Shown piece by piece: positions 9,849 through 18,699 of a stretch of DNA of 64,000 nt. The stretch comes from Helicobacter vulpis. Lineage in GTDB: Bacteria > Campylobacterota > Campylobacteria > Campylobacterales > Helicobacteraceae. Location: NCBI RefSeq assembly GCF_003660395.1, contig NZ_QXQT01000005.1:1-64000 (forward strand), read 5' to 3'. Position 1 is the stretch's first letter. Every line of letters starts with the position of its first letter. The position numbers were made by a program, and so were the translations under genes. The notes beneath the pieces are model-generated. The model did no database searches and was not told the DNA's origin. It saw only the letters and a program-made list of their open reading frames with translations.

Positions 9849-11150
9849 TTGAGATGGGCGTTGCTCTTTTTACTGGGTAGCATCCTAGGCGCGCATACCC
9901 CTGCGCGCCCGCGGATGCTATCCCCCATCCCCCCTGCCCAGCAAATTGTCGTGCCCCTAGAGCCCTGTAATGATGATTGTTTAAAAAAGCTCTATGCAGA
10001 TGGGCAGATTTTTTCTTTCATGGCACGCTATACTCCTAGTCAAGACGCGCAATTGCAAGATGACTATACCATCATCAGCGATCTACTCAACCCCACTCTA
10101 GCCATAGCCGCCAAGCCAGATAATGAGGCGCAGCCCACACAAAGCACCACACAAAAGGTAGCGCTCTTAGTGCCCAAAGAGGTGGTAGGGAAGTATAGCA
10201 ATACCGCTATTAATGCTATTTTGGCGTATTTAGCGCTCAAAGAGCAAAATTTCATCTTTAGGGTCTTTGATAGCAAAAAAGAAGATCCGCAGAGTTTAAA
10301 ACAGACCTATCAGGAGATTGTCAAAGAACATTTCCCCTTTGTGATTGCCTTGCTCACGCAAAATGGGGTGCAGAATTTGATCAGCCAAACTCCCTTAAGT
10401 CTGCCCACCATTGTGCCCAGCGCGCACAAGGATCAACTAGAAAAATTGGTAAATTTGCCCTCTACTTTGATCTTTGGGGGGATTGATTTTGCCCAGCAGG
10501 TGGCCATGTTAGTGGATTTGAGTCAGCATAAACCCTTGGTGCTTTACAATGACGATAGCTTTAGAGGGGCGATGTTGGGCAAGAGTGTTCAAGATTTGGG
10601 CGCGCCCATTCTCTACCAAGACACCATCACCTTTAAAAAAGCGAGCGCTTTTTCACACGAGCTCAGAAGTCAGATTAAGTATTTTAAAGAGGGCGTTGTC
10701 GTACTCAACACCCCCATTGTTAAGACAGGCTTGCTTCTCTCCCAAATCGGCCTGCTTGCGCGCGCCAAACGCCCCCAAATGTTACTTTCCTCGCAAATCA
10801 ATTTCAATTTGGCTTTGTTCATGCTCACTCAAGAGCGCGATCGCCAGCATTTCTATCTCACCAGCGCGATTGGCAAAATCAACCCTTATTTAGAACAATA
10901 CGCTTCTATTTTGGGGGTGAATCTGGCCTATGATTGGGTGGGTTATACCAGTGTCAATTCCCTAGAACACATGTTAGTAAGCACCTACCACATTGCAGAA
11001 CGCTATTTTAGCGAACCCTTGCAAGACAAGCAGATCATTTACACCAACACCATTTATACCCCCGAAGGTTTGGGTTTTGTGCCCCTCTCCTTGCCCACGC
11101 GCCCGCCTAATTCCCCCGTTTTGCTTGAAGAACAGGGGAATAATGAATAA
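9849..11150 (+). CDS. exported type 1 periplasmic-binding-fold protein, function unknown
   Basis: A 433-residue protein with a short signal peptide (about residues 1-16, ending LGAHT). From about residue 103 it has the alternating strand-helix pattern of type 1 periplasmic binding proteins: KVALLVPKEVVGKYS, then an FRVFDSKKE strand, then VIALLTQNGVQNLI, a strand facing a missing-ligand loop. This resembles LivK-like and LpoA-like (penicillin-binding protein activator) folds; I cannot choose between them. No transporter genes sit next to it. TTG is the only start close to the aspA stop, so translation is probably coupled. The helical N-terminal 100 residues are not recognised. Confidence 0.6.
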   Translation: MRWALLFLLGSILGAHTPARPRMLSPIPPAQQIVVPLEPCNDDCLKKLYADGQIFSFMARYTPSQDAQLQDDYTIISDLLNPTLAIAAKPDNEAQPTQSTTQKVALLVPKEVVGKYSNTAINAILAYLALKEQNFIFRVFDSKKEDPQSLKQTYQEIVKEHFPFVIALLTQNGVQNLISQTPLSLPTIVPSAHKDQLEKLVNLPSTLIFGGIDFAQQVAMLVDLSQHKPLVLYNDDSFRGAMLGKSVQDLGAPILYQDTITFKKASAFSHELRSQIKYFKEGVVVLNTPIVKTGLLLSQIGLLARAKRPQMLLSSQINFNLALFMLTQERDRQHFYLTSAIGKINPYLEQYASILGVNLAYDWVGYTSVNSLEHMLVSTYHIAERYFSEPLQDKQIIYTNTIYTPEGLGFVPLSLPTRPPNSPVLLEEQGNNE

Positions 11151-11159
11151 AGGACACCA

Positions 11160-11789
11160 GTGCAAGTACATTTAAAACACGCCACCCCATTGAGTTGTTG
11201 CTATGAAGCGATTCGCACTTGTTACCAGAGTTTTGCTTACAGCGATGGGGGCGGACGCAAGGATTTAGAGCTCATCGATCGCGTGGCAAACAAATACCGC
11301 CACAATTCTACCCTAGAGCATTTGTTTTACAATTTTGAAATTCTAGGCATCAGTCGGGCGTGCTTGCAAGAACTTGCGCGCCATAGAATGGCGAGCTTTT
11401 CAGTCAAATCCAGCCGCTACACTTTGAGCGAACTCAAAAGCGAGGCGAGCTTTTTACCTCTAGATGCCAACAATCTAGCGCGCGCCCAAAAGTTTTTGGT
11501 TTTCACCGGAGTAGAAGCGGTCGATCACGCCAGCGTGCAGGCTTTAGAAAATTTGCGCTTGTTAGTGAGTAGCCATGTGAAAAACGATTACGCCAAATTT
11601 GCCATGCCTGAGAGCTACAAAACTTCTCTAGCCTTCAGCGTGAACGCGCGCAGTCTGCAAAATTTTCTCTCTTTGCGCACGGATTCTAAAGCCCTTTGGG
11701 AGATTCGCCAACTTGCCTTTTCTCTCTATGACGCTCTGCCCCAAGATCACCAATATCTCTTCAACGCGTGCTTGAAGGATTCGCGCTGA
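11160..11789 (+). CDS. thyX: flavin-dependent thymidylate synthase ThyX
   Basis: Makes dTMP from dUMP with FAD, NADPH and methylene-tetrahydrofolate. The 209-residue protein carries the ThyX motif RHR(x7)S as RHRMASFSVKS near residue 79, followed by RY. The N-terminal YQSFAYSDGG and the EHLFYNFEI helix also match the family. GTG start 9 bases after the preceding gene. Its stop codon overlaps the start region of polA. No thyA is seen in the window; Helicobacter is known to rely on ThyX. Confidence 0.92.
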   Translation: MQVHLKHATPLSCCYEAIRTCYQSFAYSDGGGRKDLELIDRVANKYRHNSTLEHLFYNFEILGISRACLQELARHRMASFSVKSSRYTLSELKSEASFLPLDANNLARAQKFLVFTGVEAVDHASVQALENLRLLVSSHVKNDYAKFAMPESYKTSLAFSVNARSLQNFLSLRTDSKALWEIRQLAFSLYDALPQDHQYLFNACLKDSR

Positions 11790-14350
11790 AACTATACCTC
11801 GTTGACACCTTTAGTCTGCTCTTTAAGTTTTACTACCACCTGCAGGATTTACGCACTGCAGCGGGCACAAACACGGCATGGTTAAGCGCTTTTGTACGGG
11901 TTGTACAACAAGTCTATAAGCTCAAAGGGGATCATGTAGTTTTTGCCCTAGAGAGCAAGGAGAACAAGCGCAAAAGCCTCTGTTCTACCTATAAGGCAAA
12001 GCGCATCGCCCCCCCCGGATTAGAGGATCAGCTGCCCATTATTTTGGAGTGGATGGAGAAAATGGGGCTAGATGTCTTTAGTGTGGCAGGGTATGAAAGC
12101 GATGATGTGATTGCAAGCTTGTGCAGTGTTTTTGCCCATGCACAGGTGCGGATTTTGAGCGCGGATAAGGATTTTTATCAATTAGTCAGCCCGCGCGTTT
12201 TTCTATGCGATCCAAGCACCCATGCCCTTAAAGGTGTAGAAGAATGTCTAGAAAAATACGGCATTTATCCCCACCAATTTGTAGACTATCAGGGCTTGAT
12301 TGGGGATAGCAGCGATGGCTATAAGGGGGTGGAGGGCATTGGACCCACCTATGGGGCTAAACTCATCCAAGCCTTTGGGACTTTAGAAAATCTCTACCAC
12401 ACCCTAGAGACCAAAGGGATCACACAGCCCAAACTTCCTGCTAAATTGCAACACGCGCTTTTAAGGGATAAAGAGCAGGCGTTTTTGAGCCGCCAGCTTG
12501 CCACTTTGCACACCACACTTTTTAGCCAGCCCCCCACCTTACAACCCTTCCCCCAAGAAAACCCCCTATTGCGCATCACAGACGCTCTGCAACATTACGA
12601 AATGTTCGCCCTGCTCAAGCAAATCAATCCCACCCCCAAAAACCCCCCCCAAATTTCCCCAAGCTCCCCCCAAGCTCCCCAACAAATCCTAGCGCGCCTC
12701 TTGGCGTTGCGTGTCTGTGCGATCGCTTTAGAACCCCAGGGCTTGTTGGGCATTTTAGGGCTAGAGCCTCCTAGCGATTTTATCCTCTTAAACCTGCATG
12801 AAGCGCAGGCTCAAGCTTGCTTGCAAGCCCTCTACCGATGTAAGCTCATCGGCTATCAGATCAAAGAAGTTTTTCTAGCCCTCAATCAACACTGCTCTTT
12901 AGATTTGCCACCAGATTACGAAGATGTCGCGCTATTGGCATGGTTACACAATTCAAATTTAGAGCCTAAGATCAGCGCGCTAGCTAAAGTCTTGGAGCTA
13001 GAAGCCTTTGAGAGCAAACCTAACGCCCCTTTAGACGCGCTAGCCCTAGAGCGCAACACGCAGGTGATCGCTGCTGCCTATGCGCATTACCAACACCACT
13101 TGAGTCCGGCACTCTTAGAGTTAGGACGCACCCTAGAATACCCCTTATTAGAAATTTTATACCGCCTGCAGGTACAGGGCTTTAGGTTGGATTTGGCGTA
13201 TTTTCAAGCCTTGCAACAAGAGTTCAAAGAGAGCTTGCAGGCGTTGCAAAGCACAATCCACACCCTCGCGCGCACCCCGCTCAATGTCAATTCTACCAAG
13301 CAATGGGCGCATTTTCTCTACCAACACTTGGGGCTACAGGCTAAGGGGGTTAAAAAGATCAAAACCGGGTTTTCTACCGATGAAGCCAGTTTGAAAGCCT
13401 TGCAGGAAACCTACCAAAATACGGTGATTCAAGGCGTGCAGATCAGTGCGCTGTTGGACGCTCTCTTGCAATATCGCGAAATTTTCAAACTCCAAACGAC
13501 CTATGTTGAACCCCTGCTCACCCAAAACCAACATGGCAAGATTCACAGCATTTTTTACCAAAACACGACAGCTAGCTCTCGCTTGAGTTCTGCACATCCT
13601 AATCTCCAAAACATCCCCATACGCACCCCCTTAGGCAAGAAGATCGCCCATGGATTTATCCCCAGCGCGCCCGATCTGCTCTTGCTAGGGGTGGATTATT
13701 CTCAAATTGAGCTCCGACTCTTGGCGCATTTTAGCGGGGATGCGCAATTGATTCAAGCCTTTTTACAAGGTCAGGATATTCATCTTAACACCGCCCTAGC
13801 TCTCTTTAATGACCCCTCCAAACGCCATGCGGCTAAGAGCATTAATTTTGCCCTGCTCTATGGGATGGGTCCCCAGCGTTTAGCCCAAACCCTTAAAATC
13901 AGCCAAGCAGAAGCTAAAAGCTATATTGAACACTACTTCAACACCTTCCCCACAATTAAGGATTTTTTAGAGAATCTCAAAGCGCGCATTCTACAAGAAC
14001 ACCAGATCACCACGCTTTTAGGGCATCAACGCCATTTTGACTTCACCCATGCCAATCCCAAACTCCAAGCCGAGTATTTGCGTGAGGGAGTCAACACCCT
14101 CTTTCAAGGGAGTGCTAGCGATTTGGTCAAATTAGCCATGCTCAAAATCCACGCGCATATCGCCCCATATCCCAGAGTTAAAATGTTGGTACAAGTCCAT
14201 GATGAAATCCTCTTAGAAGTCCCCCATGCGCACGCCCCACGCCTAGCCTCAGAGATCAAAACCCTTATGGAGACAATTTATCCTCTCAAAATCCCCCTAG
14301 AGTGCCACACCGCCATCGCGCCTAATTGGGGGGATTTGAAGGGTTTGTAG
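11768..14350 (+). CDS. polA: DNA polymerase I (5' nuclease and polymerase; proofreading site degenerate)
   Basis: 860 residues in three domains. The 5' nuclease (about 1-280) has acidic motifs such as YESDDVIASL and ILSADKDF and the GIGPTYGAKL helix-hairpin. The middle domain (about 300-450) lacks the DxE and second Asp motifs of an active 3'-5' exonuclease. The polymerase domain has motif A DYSQIELRLLAHF, motif B KSINFALLYGMG and motif C QVHDEILLEV. GTG at 11768 overlaps thyX by 22 bases but has no ribosome site. An in-frame CTG at 11786, overlapping the thyX stop as CTGA and 6 bases after GAAGGA, is an attractive alternative start. A proline-rich linker at about 290-305 contains a C8 run. 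Confidence 0.93.
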   Translation: MLEGFALKLYLVDTFSLLFKFYYHLQDLRTAAGTNTAWLSAFVRVVQQVYKLKGDHVVFALESKENKRKSLCSTYKAKRIAPPGLEDQLPIILEWMEKMGLDVFSVAGYESDDVIASLCSVFAHAQVRILSADKDFYQLVSPRVFLCDPSTHALKGVEECLEKYGIYPHQFVDYQGLIGDSSDGYKGVEGIGPTYGAKLIQAFGTLENLYHTLETKGITQPKLPAKLQHALLRDKEQAFLSRQLATLHTTLFSQPPTLQPFPQENPLLRITDALQHYEMFALLKQINPTPKNPPQISPSSPQAPQQILARLLALRVCAIALEPQGLLGILGLEPPSDFILLNLHEAQAQACLQALYRCKLIGYQIKEVFLALNQHCSLDLPPDYEDVALLAWLHNSNLEPKISALAKVLELEAFESKPNAPLDALALERNTQVIAAAYAHYQHHLSPALLELGRTLEYPLLEILYRLQVQGFRLDLAYFQALQQEFKESLQALQSTIHTLARTPLNVNSTKQWAHFLYQHLGLQAKGVKKIKTGFSTDEASLKALQETYQNTVIQGVQISALLDALLQYREIFKLQTTYVEPLLTQNQHGKIHSIFYQNTTASSRLSSAHPNLQNIPIRTPLGKKIAHGFIPSAPDLLLLGVDYSQIELRLLAHFSGDAQLIQAFLQGQDIHLNTALALFNDPSKRHAAKSINFALLYGMGPQRLAQTLKISQAEAKSYIEHYFNTFPTIKDFLENLKARILQEHQITTLLGHQRHFDFTHANPKLQAEYLREGVNTLFQGSASDLVKLAMLKIHAHIAPYPRVKMLVQVHDEILLEVPHAHAPRLASEIKTLMETIYPLKIPLECHTAIAPNWGDLKGL

Positions 14351-14366
14351 TGGGGCTTTTCTGTGG

Positions 14367-14372
14367 TAGAAT
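14367..14372 (+). promoter_or_regulatory. possible -10 box for the small unknown gene at 14409
   Basis: TAGAAT lies 37 bases before the ATG in the short spacer after polA. A strong AAGGAG ribosome site follows. Confidence 0.4.
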
Positions 14373-14408
14373 ATCCGTTTTAGATTTTTGGCGCATATAA
14401 GGAGAGTT

Positions 14409-14822
14409 ATGAGCATCTATGTTAAGAATCGCATCCGTGGGAAGATTTCGTTGCATGAAAGGGGGCAGGGAAGGTATCGGGTTCACTTTGAGGCCCATCA
14501 GGTCGTTGTGCAAGCCAAATGCTCTGAGAGTGAAGTAGAGAGTTGTAAGGTAGATGATGACGTAACCATCATCCTCAAAGTCATAGAAGTCTTAATTCCC
14601 AATTTTAGCCAACGCTTGAAATTGGACCCCATGGCCTTTAACGGGGTGATCCTAAGCATGAAAGCCGATCGCAAAGAGCCCGACATGCAACGCATTGAAG
14701 TGTCTTTGAACGATTGCAGCGTGGATTTTGTGCTCGATCAAGGCTCGATTGAGCTCTACCATCTAGACAATGGTAAAGAACTAGTGCTTTTTTGCAAACC
14801 CGAGCACATCACGCTCTACTAA
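14409..14822 (+). CDS. conserved-looking cytoplasmic protein of unknown function
   Basis: 137 residues, with ATG 4 bases after AAGGAG, which favours this start over an upstream in-frame TTG-type start at 14388. No signal peptide, no membrane helix. Predicted strands dominate, such as RYRVHFEAHQVVVQAK and QRIEVSLNDCSVDFVL, suggesting a small beta-rich fold. I do not recognise the family. It ends directly against the convergent methionine-rich lipoprotein gene, stop to stop with no spacer. Confidence 0.75.
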   Translation: MSIYVKNRIRGKISLHERGQGRYRVHFEAHQVVVQAKCSESEVESCKVDDDVTIILKVIEVLIPNFSQRLKLDPMAFNGVILSMKADRKEPDMQRIEVSLNDCSVDFVLDQGSIELYHLDNGKELVLFCKPEHITLY

Positions 14823-15281
14823 CTACCACCAAGGCCCATACATCATGGGCATGCCCGTTGCCATTGGGTACATGCCATAGGGATACATGCCATAAGGGTA
14901 CATCCCCATCCCCATAGGCCCCATGCCCATTGGGTACATGCCATAGGGCGACATCATCGGGTACATCATCGGATTCATCGGATAATAAGGCATGTAGCCC
15001 CATCCAGAGGAAGGCAGGGGGGAGATGGCGAACTTGCCCCCATGCGCCATCTTGACTCCAGCTAGGGAAATGGTGTGGAAAGCACCATAGCGTTTGGGCT
15101 TGCTTTCATCAGGGATGTCCCCGTCCTTATTGCCCACACATTCGTTTTTAATTTCCCCACACTCGTTGAGCGTGTCCACATCAGGCAGATTAGGGTTCAC
15201 ATCACTAGGATCGCCTACCCAGCACCCCCCCAAAAGCGCGATCACCCCAAAGGGCAGTAATGATTTACGCGCGCGCGTCAT
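14823..15281 (-). CDS. lipoprotein with a Met/Tyr/Pro/Gly-rich C-terminal tail, coupled to napB
   Basis: 152 residues. The signal peptide ends in the lipobox LLGGC with the lipidated Cys at 20. Residues 21-90 include CGEIKNEC, a pair of cysteines seven apart. The tail (about 92-152) is low in complexity: 18 of 61 residues are Met, the rest mainly Pro, Tyr and Gly in YGMYP and MYPYG units. Met-rich segments in periplasmic proteins often bind Cu(I), so a metal role is possible, but this is inference; a surface or wall-interacting tail is an alternative. Its ATG overlaps the napB stop as ATGA, so the two are made together. I do not know a named family. Confidence 0.8.
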   Translation of the reverse strand: MTRARKSLLPFGVIALLGGCWVGDPSDVNPNLPDVDTLNECGEIKNECVGNKDGDIPDESKPKRYGAFHTISLAGVKMAHGGKFAISPLPSSGWGYMPYYPMNPMMYPMMSPYGMYPMGMGPMGMGMYPYGMYPYGMYPMATGMPMMYGPWW

Positions 15282-15883
15282 GGCTTGGGTTTATTCTTAG
15301 GATTAGCCCCCTTCACCCCCACATCCACGACATCCATAAAATCGGAGCGGAACTCTAGGGCTTTATTGGTAAAGACGGGTTTGAAATTGTTCTTAACTAG
15401 GGGCTGTGCGTTGGCTTGAGGGGCGTGGCACTGGGTGCAGTTGAAACGCGCATCGCTGATTTTCCCCTCCTTAGTGGGGCGGTTGTTGCGGAAATCAAAG
15501 AAATGGGACTTAGGCACAGGGGTCGCGCCCACACTGCTAGCCACATCGGGCATGTGGCAACCCAAACACTGGTTATTCTCTTTAGTAATGGGCAAAAGCC
15601 CGGTTGTGTCATGGGGGATCATGGGAGGGGCGTTTTCATAGGCGCGCTCGAAGCGTTGGCTCTCCCCTGGGGGTTTTTTATGGAAATCATATGCGCGTAA
15701 CTTTAAATCTTTCTCATCTTCTAGGGGGGTGTTGCGTAGCCCAATCTGTGTATCGCTTATGAGAGATTGTTTTGTTGCGGACTCTTTACTTTGCTGGAGG
15801 TGTTCGTGGTGTTGGCTGGCCGCCCAAAGCCCCCCTGCCACAAACACGCCCGCTAAAATTCCAAAACGCATTTCACGCCACAT
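15278..15883 (-). CDS. napB: periplasmic nitrate reductase, diheme cytochrome c subunit NapB
   Basis: 201 residues. An N-terminal signal peptide or anchor (about 4-22) is followed by a soluble domain with two heme attachment motifs, CLGCH and CTQCH, in a NapB setting: MIPHDTTGLLPITKENNQC before the first heme and ARFNCTQCHAPQ at the second. NapB passes electrons to the molybdenum subunit NapA. I prefer the second ATG (15883), 6 bases after AAAAGG, over the one at 15889, which would sit too near the site. A TATAAT box lies at 15909-15914. napA and other nap genes are not in this window, so this is a separate unit with the Met-rich lipoprotein. Confidence 0.9.
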   Translation of the reverse strand: MWREMRFGILAGVFVAGGLWAASQHHEHLQQSKESATKQSLISDTQIGLRNTPLEDEKDLKLRAYDFHKKPPGESQRFERAYENAPPMIPHDTTGLLPITKENNQCLGCHMPDVASSVGATPVPKSHFFDFRNNRPTKEGKISDARFNCTQCHAPQANAQPLVKNNFKPVFTNKALEFRSDFMDVVDVGVKGANPKNKPKP

Positions 15884-15908
15884 ATACATCCTTTTCTTAG
15901 TTTGTGGA

Positions 15909-15914
15909 ATTATA
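15909..15914 (-). promoter_or_regulatory. -10 box for napB and the Met-rich lipoprotein
   Basis: TATAAT reads on the minus strand 25 bases before the napB ATG. The remaining spacer to 16103 (about 190 bases) shows no gene, tRNA or clear terminator. Confidence 0.6.
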
Positions 15915-16103
15915 GCAAGTTTAAAGCATTTATCAGATTACGGATTGCGCTAGCCTACCTGTTCAAAATGACTTGCAAGCACAACATTAAGTCCTCAACT
16001 CCAGCTATGCAGAGTATGTCAACTCTCCCAAGTTCTAGATCGCCCTAGGGGAAGCTAGAGCTAGGAGAAGAAAAGGTAAACTTTTGATGGGGGTCAAGAC
16101 CGG

Positions 16104-16522
16104 TTAATGGGTAACAGGGCGCGCGTAGCCACGTACATACACGCACTTTTGACCCAAGAGCCACCAAAACCATGGCCAAATCGTTTTGGTAACCTTAGTG
16201 TTGATGAGCTCCCATTGCTTGGCCTTTATATTGTCCGCGTTCTTACCCCACGATCTTGCGACAGTTTGAGCGACAATCTTGTCAGATTGCGCAAACGCGT
16301 TTGCCTGTTGCTGCGCTTGTTGCAACGCCTCTTGTTTGAGATCATCAGCATTGCCATAGGGCCATGTAAAGTAGCTACAAGCAGACCCATAAACGGGCTT
16401 GACATCCCCGCTTATAGGTTGGTTAGGATTAATATCTGCCAATTTAGTGGTGCAACCGGTGAGCAAGAGAGCAAGGGCTACCCCCCCCCCCCCCCCACAA
16501 ATAAACGCGAACGCAAAGCCAT
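16104..16522 (-). CDS. phase-variable lipoprotein, OFF in this sequence (G16 tract in the signal peptide)
   Basis: A strong AAGGAG (16528-16533) precedes ATG at 16522. Nine codons later comes a run of 16 G, after which the ATG frame hits TAG (16478-16480). One added G (17) or two removed (14) would join the ATG to the downstream frame and give a signal peptide with lipobox LLTGC (Cys24 in the 17-G form) and a mature part of about 116 residues. The mature part has an Ala/Gln-rich helix (QEALQQAQQQANAFAQ) and a Trp-rich end (IWPWFWWLL). Family not recognised. The downstream frame is open upstream to a weak GTG at 16592, so low expression in this state cannot be ruled out. Confidence 0.75.
16481..16496 (-). 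repeat. G16 homopolymer (C16 on plus strand), phase-variation tract
   Basis: Sixteen consecutive C on the plus strand. The tract lies in the signal-peptide region of the lipoprotein gene at 16104-16522 and decides its reading frame. It is the longest homopolymer in the window. Confidence 0.95.
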
Positions 16523-16625
16523 GAAAACTCCTTGAAATAAAATAGACTCCCAACATCGGCAAAAAAACGTCTTTTTGAACAATCTCACCCACTTTTCACA
16601 TCAATTTCATTTAAATACAAGGTCC

Positions 16626-18593
16626 CTAAAAACCGCCCAATCTTTCAATAAGATCCTGATTCTTGGCAATATGGGTTTTAATGCCTTCTATTTGATCTTG
16701 GATGCGCTCGATGTCTTGTAAACTTTTTTGGGCGATCTGTTCCATTTCATGGGATTGGTTCTGTAGGCTGGTGAGCGCGCCATTGAGCGCATCTAGGCTT
16801 TCATTGTTTTGGTGCGTGGAGTCCAAAACAGCTGCAGAAGAGTTTTCAATGTTTTTCACTCCCGTTTTCATGGCATTGAAAGTGGCGCTAATTTCTTCTA
16901 AATGCGCCTTAACCCCACTGGCCAATTTGCCCACTTCATCAGCCACTACAGCAAAGCCGCGCCCGTGCGCGCCCGCTCGAGCCGCTTCAATAGCCGCGTT
17001 GAGGGCTAATAAATTGGTCTGGTAGGAGACACGATCAATTTTTTGTAAGGCTTGTGCCACTTCCATGATACTGCTGTCAATGGTGCCCACACTTTGGAAC
17101 AACGCGTCCGAAAGTTGTCTTAGGAGTGCCATAGAATTCTGCAATTTCAAGGCTTCGTCTTTGAGTGCATGGACATAGCCATCATTAGAAGCTGCGCGCG
17201 TGGCAATCTCTTGGAGATAGGCGTTATTGGCATTGACAATTTGGTTATAGCCCCGGTATTGTTCTAACAAGGTTTCTTTAATCTCAATGGTCTTTTGGAG
17301 GCGGTTTTTTTGGATTTGATCGTAATAGAGTAGAGTGTGCTTGAAATGCGTTAAAAAGTCCTTGTACGTGTTTTTGCTAGGGGGACCTTTAAAGATACAA
17401 AGCGCGGTGAGAGTTTGGTTTTGGTGTAGATTATGAGAAACTTCCCCAAAAGTGGAAAACCCGCTAATAGGGCAGGTGTCAAACGCGCCAAATTGGGACA
17501 AGCTCTCTTGATTGTTGGCGCGTCTTAAAATGCAGTCATTGGCCAAGATGGTGTAGGGGTGTCGACCTTGCATGAAATTCTGATAAGCCCGCTGGAGATC
17601 TTGAAGAAAATTCTTCGCCTTGACCAAGAATAAGGTCTCACCAAAGTAGAGATCGCAAAAGAAATGGATACTCTTATCTGCATTGAAAGCCCCTGCAGAA
17701 CGGATAAAGAGTTGCCCCCCCACCTCCACGCCAAAGGTATACCCTTTCATGGCCTGATCCAAACCTTCCGGAGCGCAGTTAAAATGCGCACAAAGGGCAT
17801 CCACCGCGCCGACCAACTCGTTTTGGATGAGAAAAGAACGCACTTGGCGCAATTCAGGGCTACACTCCCCAACCAAAAAGGATGCAGAGGTTTTTTCAAA
17901 ATTATGGGTGCTGAAGATGTCGTAATGGTAATTAGGCTGTAATTTACAATAGATCAACACCGCTTCTTGCGCGCTGATCTTTCCATTGAGGGCAAGATTG
18001 GCTTCTTTAAAATCCAGCTTTCCCCCCGCACTCCCCCCTACCAAGTGGCTTAAGGGGATTTCAGACTTCGCCAACGCTTCTAAAAAGAAGCTCTCTGAAG
18101 AGGTCAGGCCCGGGAAATAGGTCAACACAAATGTGTCTGCGGGGCGCACGTGCATGGTGGGGCGCACTTGGCGCATGATTTCCTCTTGGAGCCTTTGCTG
18201 GCGTGTTTGCAAATCCATGCTAATTTGGCCTTGCTGTAAATCTGTACAAAGGGTGTTTACCATAAAAGCTTCCAATTGTACGAAGAGCCCGGGGCCAAAA
18301 TAATGCAAGAGCAAATCGCTAGTGCGATTGAGATTGTAAAAATCTTTTTGTGAACCCCCTAGTTGGCCAGCGGTTTGGAGAGCCAAGCGCACTTGCACAT
18401 GGGGAAATTGACGTTCTAAGGTTTTCACCACATCGCCAAAGGGCAAGTGTGCGGGCACAAAAGCTAGAAGCAAAGACCCCCTTCCCCCCTCTCCTAGACG
18501 GCCTAAGCTTTCTAATTGGTTATGGGGCACCAACAAGTTGGTGCTACTAGGGGGCATGTCTTTAGAAGTGGGTTGGGCGCGTTTGAAGAACAT
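16626..18593 (-). CDS. soluble chemoreceptor with FIST sensor domain
   Basis: 655 residues with no membrane helix or signal peptide. Residues about 35-225 match the FIST N-terminal domain, including [18 protein letters not shown] and [13 protein letters not shown]. Residues about 235-395 match FIST-C, with [18 protein letters not shown] and a FYFGETLFL-like edge. A coiled coil from about 410 leads to the methyl-accepting signalling hairpin with [15 protein letters not shown] near residue 527 and the tip [15 protein letters not shown] domains are proposed to bind small ligands such as amino acids. It should report an internal ligand to CheA/CheW. ATG has AAGGAAG upstream. No adaptor genes are adjacent. 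Confidence 0.85.
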   Translation of the reverse strand: MFFKRAQPTSKDMPPSSTNLLVPHNQLESLGRLGEGGRGSLLLAFVPAHLPFGDVVKTLERQFPHVQVRLALQTAGQLGGSQKDFYNLNRTSDLLLHYFGPGLFVQLEAFMVNTLCTDLQQGQISMDLQTRQQRLQEEIMRQVRPTMHVRPADTFVLTYFPGLTSSESFFLEALAKSEIPLSHLVGGSAGGKLDFKEANLALNGKISAQEAVLIYCKLQPNYHYDIFSTHNFEKTSASFLVGECSPELRQVRSFLIQNELVGAVDALCAHFNCAPEGLDQAMKGYTFGVEVGGQLFIRSAGAFNADKSIHFFCDLYFGETLFLVKAKNFLQDLQRAYQNFMQGRHPYTILANDCILRRANNQESLSQFGAFDTCPISGFSTFGEVSHNLHQNQTLTALCIFKGPPSKNTYKDFLTHFKHTLLYYDQIQKNRLQKTIEIKETLLEQYRGYNQIVNANNAYLQEIATRAASNDGYVHALKDEALKLQNSMALLRQLSDALFQSVGTIDSSIMEVAQALQKIDRVSYQTNLLALNAAIEAARAGAHGRGFAVVADEVGKLASGVKAHLEEISATFNAMKTGVKNIENSSAAVLDSTHQNNESLDALNGALTSLQNQSHEMEQIAQKSLQDIERIQDQIEGIKTHIAKNQDLIERLGGF

Positions 18594-18619
18594 GGGCTTC
18601 CTTAAATTAAGAATGATCT

Positions 18620-18625
18620 ATTCTA
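18620..18625 (-). promoter_or_regulatory. -10 box for the FIST chemoreceptor
   Basis: TAGAAT reads on the minus strand 26 bases before the ATG, preceded by TGTGT. Confidence 0.45.
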
Positions 18626-18673
18626 ACACAAGCCACACTGGGCTAAAATAATGAACTTAAGGAAAACCAAGAG

Positions 18674-18691
18674 AGCCCCCAAAAGGGGGCT
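18674..18691 (-). terminator. hairpin terminator after ferritin
   Basis: A perfect 7-bp stem AGCCCCC/GGGGGCT with a 4-base loop, just past the ferritin stop. The U-rich tail on the minus strand is only moderate (CTCTTGGTTTTCC). Confidence 0.7.
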
Positions 18692-18699
18692 TAAGAAAC

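Noticed and set aside
12643-12650. C8 run in the polA linker
   Set aside because: In frame in a proline-rich linker; frame change would kill an important gene.
15884-16103. Possible tRNA or small RNA in the spacer before napB
   Set aside because: No cloverleaf, no strong hairpin with T-tail; only the napB promoter is supported.
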